A DNA stretch of 64,000 nucleotides from the NCBI GenBank assembly GCA_035606355.1, contig DATNFO010000031.1, positions 153,092 through 217,091 on the forward strand, read 5' to 3'. Positions 45,377 through 53,661 of the stretch are shown in pieces. Under the pieces are notes generated by a model that was not told the origin of the DNA, searched no databases, and was given only the letters and a program-made list of their open reading frames with translations. Position 1 is the first letter of the stretch; each line of letters begins with the position of its first letter. The DNA comes from Sulfopaludibacter sp035606355. GTDB lineage: Bacteria > Acidobacteriota > Terriglobia > Bryobacterales > Bryobacteraceae. The position numbers were made by a program, and so were the translations under genes.

Positions 45377-47948
45377 TGTTATCCTCCGGACTCATCAATC
45401 GTGGTTTGGCCGTTAACGCCTGCGAAGCTTCATCAGCCTTGAAGCGCAGAAACAGTTTCTCTTCGCGATCGGCCTTTTCGATCTGACCCAGCCCGCGATA
45501 GCAGAGCATCAGGTTATAGTGCGCCTCCAGGTCTTCGGGATCGACATCGAGTGTCCGACCGAACGCCGCCACCGCGTCGGCGTAATGCCGCTGCAGAAAC
45601 AGAATGCGCCCCAGTTGGTTGGTAGAAACCCGGTCGCGCGGGTATTGACGCAACGTCTCGCGCAGATCGCGAATGGCGGCATCGTAATCGCCGGCGGCTT
45701 TTTCCACCATCGCGCGGAAGAAGCGGCCGCGAGCGAGATCGGGACTCAGCGCCAGCGCCTTTTCGACGAAAGGACGCGCAGCATCCGTTTCGCCTTCCCG
45801 GATCAGTGCCCGCGAGATGTTTAGCCAGCCGTCCGCATAGCCGGGCTCGGCCTCCGTCACGCGATGGAACGCATATTCGGCGCCTTTCAGATCGCCTTGC
45901 AGCAGCAGCCCGATGCCCCAATCGTTCCAGCGCTCGCGATCCTGCTTCCGAATGACCGGCTGCCAGTTGGGCGTGCCGAGTTCGACGCTCGCCGTGGCTT
46001 TGGCCAGTGTCACGATGGGCAGATCGGGGATCGGCGCCGAATCGTACGTATAGTGGCGGCTATCATGGTCCACGCCGGCGGAACCCGATTGCGGGACGCC
46101 GGCAAATGCGAACCGCGTATAATTCCACGTGAACTTCCGGTAATTCAGCTTGGTCTCAAGTGTCACCGGACCCACTGCGTCCTTCGGAATATCGACCCGG
46201 AAATGTGCTGTATCGGCGGCGCCGGGCGGAATCAGGTGGACGTAGAGGACGCTTCGCGTTTGCCAGGCATTTCGCTTGTCGATCGGATTGCCCGCACCAT
46301 CGAGCTGGTAGGAGCGGTAGAAATGCGCGCCCGGATCCACCGGACCCTTGCCGTCATCCTCCACAAATCCGCTCCACGCCAGAATGCGCCCACTCGCGTC
46401 ACGCGCCTGAAATTCCAGCCAGACGTCAAAACCGTCCACCGTGCCCGCCGGAAAAAAGTGGCCGATTTTCCGCGTGCGCACCACCGCGTCCACTCGCACC
46501 GAAGAGCCGGGCTGGAACCTGACGCCCGGAGCATCGATGGGAGCCGCCAGTTTGCCGACCTCCCGCAGCGTGATGGGACCGGACTGTTCCGCTTCTTCGC
46601 CCACGGCAAAGGTCGATGCCGCCGCGGGAGCATCGCCGGCACGCCGCCGCATCTGCACCTGGCCCTTAGACTCCTCGACGGGGCTCGCCGCAAAAAGATC
46701 CACCGTAATGAATCCCGATTGCAAAAACTGCTCGGTGGTCTTCAGTTGCTGGTCGTCATGGTTAACGAAGGGAATCGCGGTATTCGCGGCAGGGAAGCGG
46801 TGCGAGTGCACCTTGCCATCGCGATTTCCAGGATCGTGCGAAGATACCAGCGGCATGTGGCAATCCGCGCAGTTCGCAGACTTGGGCGGATAGTAGAAAG
46901 ATCGCGCGCCCTGGCCGGAAACGCCGCTGGCCTGCCAATTATCGTACTCGTTGAAGCCCCGTACCCACCGGTAATGATTGACCGGCTCATCCAGGTGCAC
47001 TTTGTGGCAGGCGGCGCAAAACTCCGCCGACTGCTGCCGCATGAATGGCTTCATGAAACTGATGCGATGCGGCTCCGGATTGAGATAGGTCAGGAATGCG
47101 TCAATTTTCCGCAGATACGGATTGTGGCTGGAGGCGATCTCATGCAGCGGTGGATATTCCATGGTGAAATCGCCGTTCCCCATGGTGCTCCCGACGTGCA
47201 CAATGGAATGGCATGACATGCAGCCCAAGCCGTTTTGCGCCTCGGGCGTATCCACCTGCTCCTTGATCGGACGCTCGAAGCGTCCATTGAAGAATACGGC
47301 ATGATCGTGGCAGCCCGCGCACCACTTGCTGCCTTGTGTGCCGCTCAACTCCTGCATGTGCAGAATGGTCGCGCGGTAAAACCGGTTGTTGAACGACGCG
47401 AAGTGGTGCATGGAGGACTTCCACTGCTCATAAATGTCTTTGTGGCATTCGCCGCAGAGCTTGGAATCCATGAAGAAATTCGAGGGGATGACCGCGCCGG
47501 TGTTCGTATTTGACGACGATGGCCAGAATGGAGAATGCGGTCCGGCGCCTTCTTCGGCCATGGAAACCGGTACGGTTTTCGGATTGCGGATGCGATCGGC
47601 CGGCAGCCCGAAACGCAGCGCGATTACGAGTGCCGAGAGCGCCGCGAGCTGGAGGGTCCACCGCGGCATCAGCATCGCAAGGCCCACCACCGCCAGCGCG
47701 ACATGCGCAATGAGGATCGCGCGGTGATCTCTGGTGGCGCCCGCAAAAATCAGATAAACCCCGAGGGCTCCTGCCAGCGCCAGCAGCGCGGCACGCGGAC
47801 TGCGCCGGTAACGCGACACCAGCCATACCGTCGCCGCCGCGCCGAGCGCCAGGTGCAGCAGCACATTCGCGATGTAGAAGATGGTAGGCGCAGGGGCAGC
47901 CGCAACGTACGCCGCGTTCAGCACCGCCGCGAGCACAACCCAGATCAT
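45294..47948 (-). CDS. Membrane-anchored pentahaem c-type cytochrome with C-terminal TPR repeats
   Basis: 884 residues. The N-terminus has about four hydrophobic helices (to ~residue 115). Five CxxCH haem motifs follow: CGECH, CAGCH, CMSCH, CAACH and CADCH between ~165 and ~365. The first sits in CGECHKDIYEQWKSSMHH, the signature of the cytochrome c552/c554 family. After a beta-rich region (~420-650) the C-terminus carries TPR units (GLLLQGDLKGAEYAFHRVTEAEPGYADGWLNISRAL). It should transfer electrons on the periplasmic side of the membrane. The start overlaps the previous stop as ATGA, and the gene runs 83 bases into the next. Substrate or partner is not identifiable; c554-type domains occur in nitrogen-cycle and extracellular-electron-transfer proteins. 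Confidence 0.9.
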   Translation of the reverse strand: MIWVVLAAVLNAAYVAAAPAPTIFYIANVLLHLALGAAATVWLVSRYRRSPRAALLALAGALGVYLIFAGATRDHRAILIAHVALAVVGLAMLMPRWTLQLAALSALVIALRFGLPADRIRNPKTVPVSMAEEGAGPHSPFWPSSSNTNTGAVIPSNFFMDSKLCGECHKDIYEQWKSSMHHFASFNNRFYRATILHMQELSGTQGSKWCAGCHDHAVFFNGRFERPIKEQVDTPEAQNGLGCMSCHSIVHVGSTMGNGDFTMEYPPLHEIASSHNPYLRKIDAFLTYLNPEPHRISFMKPFMRQQSAEFCAACHKVHLDEPVNHYRWVRGFNEYDNWQASGVSGQGARSFYYPPKSANCADCHMPLVSSHDPGNRDGKVHSHRFPAANTAIPFVNHDDQQLKTTEQFLQSGFITVDLFAASPVEESKGQVQMRRRAGDAPAAASTFAVGEEAEQSGPITLREVGKLAAPIDAPGVRFQPGSSVRVDAVVRTRKIGHFFPAGTVDGFDVWLEFQARDASGRILAWSGFVEDDGKGPVDPGAHFYRSYQLDGAGNPIDKRNAWQTRSVLYVHLIPPGAADTAHFRVDIPKDAVGPVTLETKLNYRKFTWNYTRFAFAGVPQSGSAGVDHDSRHYTYDSAPIPDLPIVTLAKATASVELGTPNWQPVIRKQDRERWNDWGIGLLLQGDLKGAEYAFHRVTEAEPGYADGWLNISRALIREGETDAARPFVEKALALSPDLARGRFFRAMVEKAAGDYDAAIRDLRETLRQYPRDRVSTNQLGRILFLQRHYADAVAAFGRTLDVDPEDLEAHYNLMLCYRGLGQIEKADREEKLFLRFKADEASQALTAKPRLMSPEDNNERQPIHDHISGRFPERAGDRLRAGGD

Positions 47949-50872
47949 TGGTTCGCGCCTCCCAGCGGCCGGATCAAACGCAGCGCGGGCCGCGTATTGT
48001 ACTCCGTGCGATAGCGCAGGTGCGCTTCGTCATCCGGAAAATGCTCGCCGGCGGGATAGGGATAGCGGCTCATAGCGTGAAATGGCAGAGGCTCGACGCT
48101 GCTCGAAAACGCGGTGTTCGGGTCGCGGTCTTTGGCCCATCCATCCACCTTCAACAGGTAGTCGCGCGTCCAGCCGGCGGGCGGCTGCGCGGGAGGCGCC
48201 GCAAACTGCAGACGAATCTCGTCGCCCGAGCCGAGTATTGCCAGGCGGTCATCTACCTCGCGCAAAAGTTCAGCCACATCGCCGTAACGCGTGTACATGC
48301 CCGGAGTGGGATTCCAGAATGAGTTTGAAGTGACGGCGGAGTAGACGAAAGTGTCCGGTTGCTTCCGTTCGGGGTTGATCACCGTTTGCGAAAAACCGCG
48401 GAAATGCAGATCGGCGCGCTGCATGGCGACCGTCTCCAGTCGCGCATCGGCCCGGGAGGCCCCTTCGCTCAGAAAAATCTCGTCCCAATACACGCACAGG
48501 TTGGTCACAATCCGAAGCTTCCGGTTTGACGACGGAAACTGCAGATCCACCGCGATCGTTTTTGGCTTACCGGCGGGCATTCCCATGTCCGGGTTCACAG
48601 TGACCCAGCGGCCGGCGGCATCCTGCATCTGCAGATACGGCATGACAAGGCCGCCCTTCACTTCCTGGGCCGCCGCGCGGAAGGTGCTGCCGTCCGGCCA
48701 GTCCACCCATCCATTCAGGAGTAGAACCGCGCGTCCGTCCGGAGCCGCATTTCCGAAGTCCAGCTCCAGCGTGTGGGGCGCTGCTACACCCAGCTCCGAG
48801 CGCGGAAACCGATCCGGATAGCGCTGGTCCCGGGCGAGAAGCGCGGGGAGCACGTCGCGGCCTTCGTCATCTGTTGCCGATTTTGGATAGATTCTCCGCT
48901 TGACTCCGAAAAGCCGGAACTCCGGATAGGGCGGCCCTTTGAACTTTTCGTTGGTGAAGATTTCTTCCGAGACAGGGTGGTCAATCGCCAGAAGCTGAAC
49001 CTGGTCAAGATAGGAAACCTCACTCAGCTCTTCCGTGATACGAATGTCGAAGCGTCCCTCGGCCTGCGCAAGAGCACTGCCGGGGATGGAAACGTATTCG
49101 TCGTGATCGACCGGGAAATATGTGCCCTCGCCATCGCTTGCGCCGAGCGGTGCAACGCCCAATACGTCGGTGATGAATTGAATACCTCGACCGTTCCAGG
49201 TCCAGATCATGGGACAGGAACCGGACAGCCTCTGCGCCTCGGGATACGTGTAGCTGTGTCCGCTGGCCTGGCGAGTCTCGTTTTGGATGAGGCCATTCGG
49301 CCAGGTGATGCGCACCACATCCACCACCGCCGCGCCGCCGGTCTCAAACAGCAGCGGAACGCCCTCATACATTTTCCGGCGGTACAGATTTCCGGCCTTA
49401 ATTTCCACCAGCGCGTCCTGGGCCAGTTTTAAGCTCTTGATTCCCTGCAGCCGCACGCCAATCCAATGCGCGTTTGCGCGGCTGCGATTCAGGTCAACGT
49501 GCACGGAACCATCGGCGGCTATGCGGGCACGGTCGAGGCGGCCGTCATTGTCGAAATCGGCACTCACCTGTTTTTCGTCGGGCACCGCTCCCGCGAAAGA
49601 CTGCACGTCGTAATGGCCGCCCAGACGATCGCGATAGAGCACCGGGTCGTGTCCGCGATAGAAAACCGCGAGATCGAACGCCTTACTCGCAGGATCGACG
49701 CGGAGCTTCTGTGCTGCGACGGGAGCGCCTTCGACAAACGGAAAGTCCTTCGTGTGATCGGCAAAACCCGCGGTGCCTTCGTTCCGCATCAGCGCCGGCG
49801 TGTTGCCCAGAAGGAGGAGATCGAGATCGTAATCATGGTCGTAATCGATCCAAACCGCCCGTTCGAAGCGGCGGCCCGGCAGCTCGCTCGCGACCCTGGT
49901 GAAGTGACCTTTGGAATTCTGAAACAGCAGCGGACCGGATTCGGTGAGGACGCACAAATCCATGAAACCGTCATTGTTGAAGTCTCCCGCCGCGACCGAA
50001 ATTACGCCTCGCAATCCGTTCAGGCCCGGATCGGTCGCCAACTGCGTGCCGCCCCGGTAAAGTGCCACGCCGCCGGGCGACCAGGTCAGGAGATCCGCGT
50101 GACCGGTGGACGCGGAATCGATTGTCAGAAATCCGCTGGCATGGCTTTTCAGCGCGCGATCTTCATAAGCGGGTGTTGTTGCCGGTTCTTTTGCCGGATT
50201 GGGCAGCGGATCGTAGACTTCGGCATACAGGCACCAATCCACGTCCTCGGGAATGACCGCGCCCTCGCTTTGCTTTTTTAGCGCTTGAAATTCGGCGAGT
50301 GACCGGGCTGCCTCTTCCGTGCGGCGGGTCTGGCGATACAAATTGTAAAGTTGGAAGCGGGCGGCGGCGAGCTGTGGGTCGAGCTTCGCCGCGGTTTCGA
50401 ACTGCGCGATCCCGTCCGCGGTGCGGCCGGTCTGACGGTACAAGGCGCCCAGTTGATAATGCCCGATGGGTTCGGAGGGCACGAGTTGGACAAAACGTTC
50501 GAACTGCGCCAGGGCGGCGTCGGCGTCTCCGGCTTTCTTATAGTAGATGCCGAGGTTGAACCAGGTGTGCGGCAGCGATGGATCGCGCTTCTGCACATCT
50601 TTGAGAAGCGCGACGGCTTCCTCGGACTTCCCCTCGCGCAGCAACGCGAGTCCGTAATTCAGCTTGTCCTGGAGGGAATCGGGCGCAAGGTCAAGCGCCT
50701 TTTTGAACTCCGCGACTGCTTCCGTGTGCGTGGTTGGGTTTTCGTAGAACGCCTTACCGAGGTTGCGGTGCTGGGCCAGGGCAGGGCTCACCGCGGGCGG
50801 ATCTGCCGCCCAAAGAAGCCACGCGCCAACCACGACCACCCCGAAGCCCCAGATCCAAAGCCCAGCCCTCAT
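47945..50872 (-). CDS. TPR / VCBS / ASPIC-UnbV multidomain protein, first gene of the cytochrome operon
   Basis: 975 residues. A membrane signal anchor (IWGFGVVVVGAWLLWAA) precedes TPR repeats (~37-200: AVAEFKKALDLAPDSLQDKLNYGLALLREGKSEEAVALLK). A VCBS-type region follows (DFNNDGFMDLCVLT, DYDHDYDLDLLLLG, DFDNDGRLDRARIA), then an ASPIC/UnbV-like part (ANAHWIGVRLQGIKSLK, VRITWPNGLIQNE). The C-terminal ~400 residues (from GSCPMIWTWNGRGIQFITDVLG) are a beta-rich domain found with large ASPIC proteins; I cannot assign a function. It combines in one chain the TPR and ASPIC parts that are separate genes at 31623-35292. It is preceded by a promoter with a near-absent leader. Confidence 0.9.
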   Translation of the reverse strand: MRAGLWIWGFGVVVVGAWLLWAADPPAVSPALAQHRNLGKAFYENPTTHTEAVAEFKKALDLAPDSLQDKLNYGLALLREGKSEEAVALLKDVQKRDPSLPHTWFNLGIYYKKAGDADAALAQFERFVQLVPSEPIGHYQLGALYRQTGRTADGIAQFETAAKLDPQLAAARFQLYNLYRQTRRTEEAARSLAEFQALKKQSEGAVIPEDVDWCLYAEVYDPLPNPAKEPATTPAYEDRALKSHASGFLTIDSASTGHADLLTWSPGGVALYRGGTQLATDPGLNGLRGVISVAAGDFNNDGFMDLCVLTESGPLLFQNSKGHFTRVASELPGRRFERAVWIDYDHDYDLDLLLLGNTPALMRNEGTAGFADHTKDFPFVEGAPVAAQKLRVDPASKAFDLAVFYRGHDPVLYRDRLGGHYDVQSFAGAVPDEKQVSADFDNDGRLDRARIAADGSVHVDLNRSRANAHWIGVRLQGIKSLKLAQDALVEIKAGNLYRRKMYEGVPLLFETGGAAVVDVVRITWPNGLIQNETRQASGHSYTYPEAQRLSGSCPMIWTWNGRGIQFITDVLGVAPLGASDGEGTYFPVDHDEYVSIPGSALAQAEGRFDIRITEELSEVSYLDQVQLLAIDHPVSEEIFTNEKFKGPPYPEFRLFGVKRRIYPKSATDDEGRDVLPALLARDQRYPDRFPRSELGVAAPHTLELDFGNAAPDGRAVLLLNGWVDWPDGSTFRAAAQEVKGGLVMPYLQMQDAAGRWVTVNPDMGMPAGKPKTIAVDLQFPSSNRKLRIVTNLCVYWDEIFLSEGASRADARLETVAMQRADLHFRGFSQTVINPERKQPDTFVYSAVTSNSFWNPTPGMYTRYGDVAELLREVDDRLAILGSGDEIRLQFAAPPAQPPAGWTRDYLLKVDGWAKDRDPNTAFSSSVEPLPFHAMSRYPYPAGEHFPDDEAHLRYRTEYNTRPALRLIRPLGGANQ

Positions 50873-50883
50873 GGATATCCGGG

Positions 50884-50912
50884 ATTCTACTGAAACTTAC
50901 CAAAACCAGCAA
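50884..50912 (-). promoter_or_regulatory. Sigma70-like promoter for the seven-gene cytochrome/ASPIC operon
   Basis: On the minus strand, TTGCTG (50912-50907) and TAGAAT (50889-50884) are 17 bases apart. Only 11 bases separate the -10 from the ATG at 50872, so the mRNA leader would be about 5 bases and translation close to leaderless. The rest of 50873-51093 shows no gene. Confidence 0.45.
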
Positions 50913-51093
50913 TAGTATGGATCTACTAGGAGCTGATTCCTGCTCTTCCAGAACGAACTCGACGCCGGCAACCCACTTGCTGTCGTGCTGGGGCGCAGCG
51001 AGTCGGCGCTGGAATCGTACTTAGCCAGATTGACAGAGAAGGGAAGCGTGCGGGTGCGATCGTGCGCAAATATTTCCCGGCGCTCACTCCCTC

Positions 51094-53088
51094 CTACGTC
51101 GCTGCCGCGCTCTGGCAGCTGTATTTTGCTAGCGCATCCAGCAGCTCCTGAACGCGGATGGGCTTGGACACATACGCATCCATCCCGGACCCGATACAGC
51201 GTTCCCGATCGCCTGCCATGGCATGAGCCGTCATGGCGATGATCGGAATATGCGCGCCGCTCTCGCGCTCGCGGCTGCGAATCGCTTCCGTCGCTTGAAA
51301 ACCATCCATATCCGGCATTTGGACGTCCATCAGGACAACGTCGAAGGGCTCCGTCTGAAGCGCCCGCAGCGCCTCCAAGCCGGTCGCGGCGACCGTGACG
51401 CGGTGCCCGTGTTTTTCCAGAAGCTTCCGGGCCACAGCCTGGTTGACCACATTGTCTTCCGTCAGGAGTATGCGCAATGGTGGAGTTCCGTGCGCAACCG
51501 AGCCGCCATTGCACTCCGACCGCTCTGCCGGTTCCGCGCCTTGGCGGCCGCTGCTGAGAACATCCACGTTGGCATTTCGCAATTCCGCCCGCCCGCATAG
51601 GATTGTGAAATGAAAGCACGATCCCTCGCCCGGTGCGCTTTCGACCCAGATCTCTCCATTCATCATGCGCACGAGGCGGCTGGAAATAGTCAGCCCCAGG
51701 CCGGTACCGCCAAATCTGCGTGTAACCGAGCCGTCGCCTTGCGCAAACGCTTCAAAGATGACCTTCTGCTTGTCTAGGGGAATACCGATCCCGGTATCTC
51801 GAACGGCAAAGTGCAGGCGGCACTCTTCGCCGTCGTAGCTCGCCACCTCGACGCGCACCGACACTTCGCCTCTTTCCGTGAACTTGATCGCGTTGCCGAC
51901 AAGATTCACAATTACCTGTCGCAACCGAACCGGATCCGCAACAACCGAATCGGGGACGTGCGGGTGAACCTCTAACAGCAGTTCGAGCGACTTTGCCTTT
52001 GTGCGGACCGAGAGAGCCTTGATCGTTTGATCGAGGTCCTTCCGGATGTCGAATGCCACGGGTTCAAAGTCAAGTTTCCCCGCTTCGATTTTCGAAAAAT
52101 CGAGAATGTCGTTGATAACCGTCAGGAGGGATTCAGCCGAGCTTTTTATCGTATCCAGATAGCTGCGCTGGTCACCGCTGAGCGGCGTATCGAGCATCAC
52201 CTCAGTCATCCCGATAACGCCGTTCATGGGTGTCCGGATCTCATGGCTCATATTGGCGAGGAACTCGCTCTTTGTCCGGCTGGCGGCTTCCGCCCGCTCC
52301 TTCGCCTCCACCAGTTCGGCCGTGCGCTGCGTTACCTGCCCTTCGAGATCATCGCCGCGATCCCGCAACTCGTCGTCGCGAAGTTCAATCTCCGAGAGCA
52401 TTTCGTTGAACGTATCGATTAATTGCCCTAGCTCGTCGTTCGCCTGTTTGTGCGCCCGTACGGAGTAGTTCTTCTCGCTCGAAACCGTCCTCGCGATTGC
52501 TGCGAGGTGGGCGATCGGCGCCGATACGCTGCGTTGCAAACGAAACGAAAGCGCCACACCCAGCAGCGAGGTCGAAACCAGAACCAGCAGTGAAAAGAGC
52601 GCCAGCCGGTCGCGCCGGCGCTGCAGAGCTTCCAAATCCGACTGCAGGCAGGCGGTTCCGACCGCTTGCCCCTTGAGCATGATCGGCTTGCATGCCACCA
52701 GCCGGTCGCCGATGAAGCGGCTCCCCTCCGCCCGCGCAGTCAGTTCTTCCGTTACCCGGTCGCGCTCCGATGAATACGCCGCAAATAGCTTCCCGTCCGG
52801 CGTCAGGATGGCCGCCGCGACTACATGCTGATTAGATCGAAGCCCGTCCAGGATCTCTCGTGCCGCCCGCGCGTCGCCAAATACCAGCGAAGCCGCGCTG
52901 TTGGATCCGACGATCTCCGCGAGCACCTCCACGTCGCGACGCAGATCGCTTCTCGCCGTAAGCCGATCGTAGGTAAGTACCGCCGCCGAGTCGAGCACCA
53001 GGGCCAGCGTTAGAGTGAATAGAATGATCAGCCGCAGCTTATGGCGGCTCGGGATATCGCGGTACTTGGAGATGATCTCCACAATCAC
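51094..53088 (-). CDS. Hybrid histidine kinase with CHASE8-like sensor, HAMP and receiver domain
   Basis: 664 residues. Two membrane helices (~18-40 and ~162-182) bracket a small periplasmic domain (AEIVGSNSAASLVFGDARAA, AAAILTPDGKLFAAYSS) of the CHASE8 type found in the diguanylate cyclase YfiN. A HAMP domain, a coiled coil, the H-box FLANMSHEIRTPMNGVIG, an HATPase domain (DTGIGIPLDKQ, GTGLGLTIS) and a C-terminal receiver domain with VVLMDVQMPDMDG follow. It overlaps the YfiR gene by four bases (ATGA). YfiR normally inhibits YfiN through this periplasmic domain, so YfiR probably controls this kinase. No separate phosphotransfer protein is nearby. Confidence 0.9.
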   Translation of the reverse strand: MIVEIISKYRDIPSRHKLRLIILFTLTLALVLDSAAVLTYDRLTARSDLRRDVEVLAEIVGSNSAASLVFGDARAAREILDGLRSNQHVVAAAILTPDGKLFAAYSSERDRVTEELTARAEGSRFIGDRLVACKPIMLKGQAVGTACLQSDLEALQRRRDRLALFSLLVLVSTSLLGVALSFRLQRSVSAPIAHLAAIARTVSSEKNYSVRAHKQANDELGQLIDTFNEMLSEIELRDDELRDRGDDLEGQVTQRTAELVEAKERAEAASRTKSEFLANMSHEIRTPMNGVIGMTEVMLDTPLSGDQRSYLDTIKSSAESLLTVINDILDFSKIEAGKLDFEPVAFDIRKDLDQTIKALSVRTKAKSLELLLEVHPHVPDSVVADPVRLRQVIVNLVGNAIKFTERGEVSVRVEVASYDGEECRLHFAVRDTGIGIPLDKQKVIFEAFAQGDGSVTRRFGGTGLGLTISSRLVRMMNGEIWVESAPGEGSCFHFTILCGRAELRNANVDVLSSGRQGAEPAERSECNGGSVAHGTPPLRILLTEDNVVNQAVARKLLEKHGHRVTVAATGLEALRALQTEPFDVVLMDVQMPDMDGFQATEAIRSRERESGAHIPIIAMTAHAMAGDRERCIGSGMDAYVSKPIRVQELLDALAKYSCQSAAAT

Positions 53089-53651
53089 CTTTTCACGATT
53101 TCCGCCAGGTTCAGAAGCTTGGAACTAATTCGAAGCCGCCCCTGCTCGGCAGCCGCGAGATTGACCTGAATCTGAATTCTAGCCCCATCTGTCTTCAGAT
53201 TGACCATCCCACCCTCGGAAGCGAATCTTTCCGCTTCCCCGACGGTCAAAACTCCGGTTGTGTTTAAATCCGCCAGCATAGGGCGCCACTTGCCCCGAGC
53301 CGTTGACGCACTGAAGAACAGAATTTGGCAACCCGCGGCCTGTCTCGGGTCTGTTAAGTGCTTAAAGGCCATTCGATGCTCCTCGAGTACCTTCCCCGAA
53401 ACAGCCTGCTGCAATGGGCCCTCGATGGGACTATCACCAGCCACACAGATTGTGATCGGATCGACCGGTGACTTGAGCGCCTCGGGAGGCCATTCCACAA
53501 ATCTCGCCAGGTTGTAAACCATCGCCGCCTTCAGTTGATATTCTTCAACGGCCCCGCCGCGGTCGGTGCCGGAGAATAGCAGGCCTGCGCACAAAAGTGC
53601 TGTACCGAAGCGACGGTGCGACCGGAAGTACATGGGTGGCAAGAGCAGCAT
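53085..53651 (-). CDS. YfiR-family (DUF4154) periplasmic regulator
   Basis: 188 residues (start ATG 53651, alternatively ATG 53633). A signal-like N-terminus (FGTALLCAGLLFSG) is followed by EEYQLKAAMVYNLARFVEWPPEAL, the hallmark of the YfiR/DUF4154 family, and a C-terminal GGMVNLKTDGARIQIQVNLAAAEQGRLRISSKLLNLA. In Pseudomonas YfiR is a periplasmic inhibitor of the inner-membrane YfiN cyclase. Here it is coupled to a CHASE8-like hybrid kinase and follows a TonB receptor gene, a combination consistent with an outer-membrane-to-kinase signalling chain. Start choice is uncertain because no ribosome-binding site clearly favours one. Confidence 0.88.
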   Translation of the reverse strand: MLLLPPMYFRSHRRFGTALLCAGLLFSGTDRGGAVEEYQLKAAMVYNLARFVEWPPEALKSPVDPITICVAGDSPIEGPLQQAVSGKVLEEHRMAFKHLTDPRQAAGCQILFFSASTARGKWRPMLADLNTTGVLTVGEAERFASEGGMVNLKTDGARIQIQVNLAAAEQGRLRISSKLLNLAEIVKR

Positions 53652-53661
53652 CCGGAACCGC

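Noticed and set aside
50940..51090. Short plus-strand coding-like stretch reading FQNELDAGNPLAVVLGRSES
   Set aside because: Only about 45 residues, no start signal and no family recognised; it may be a gene relic but cannot be supported.
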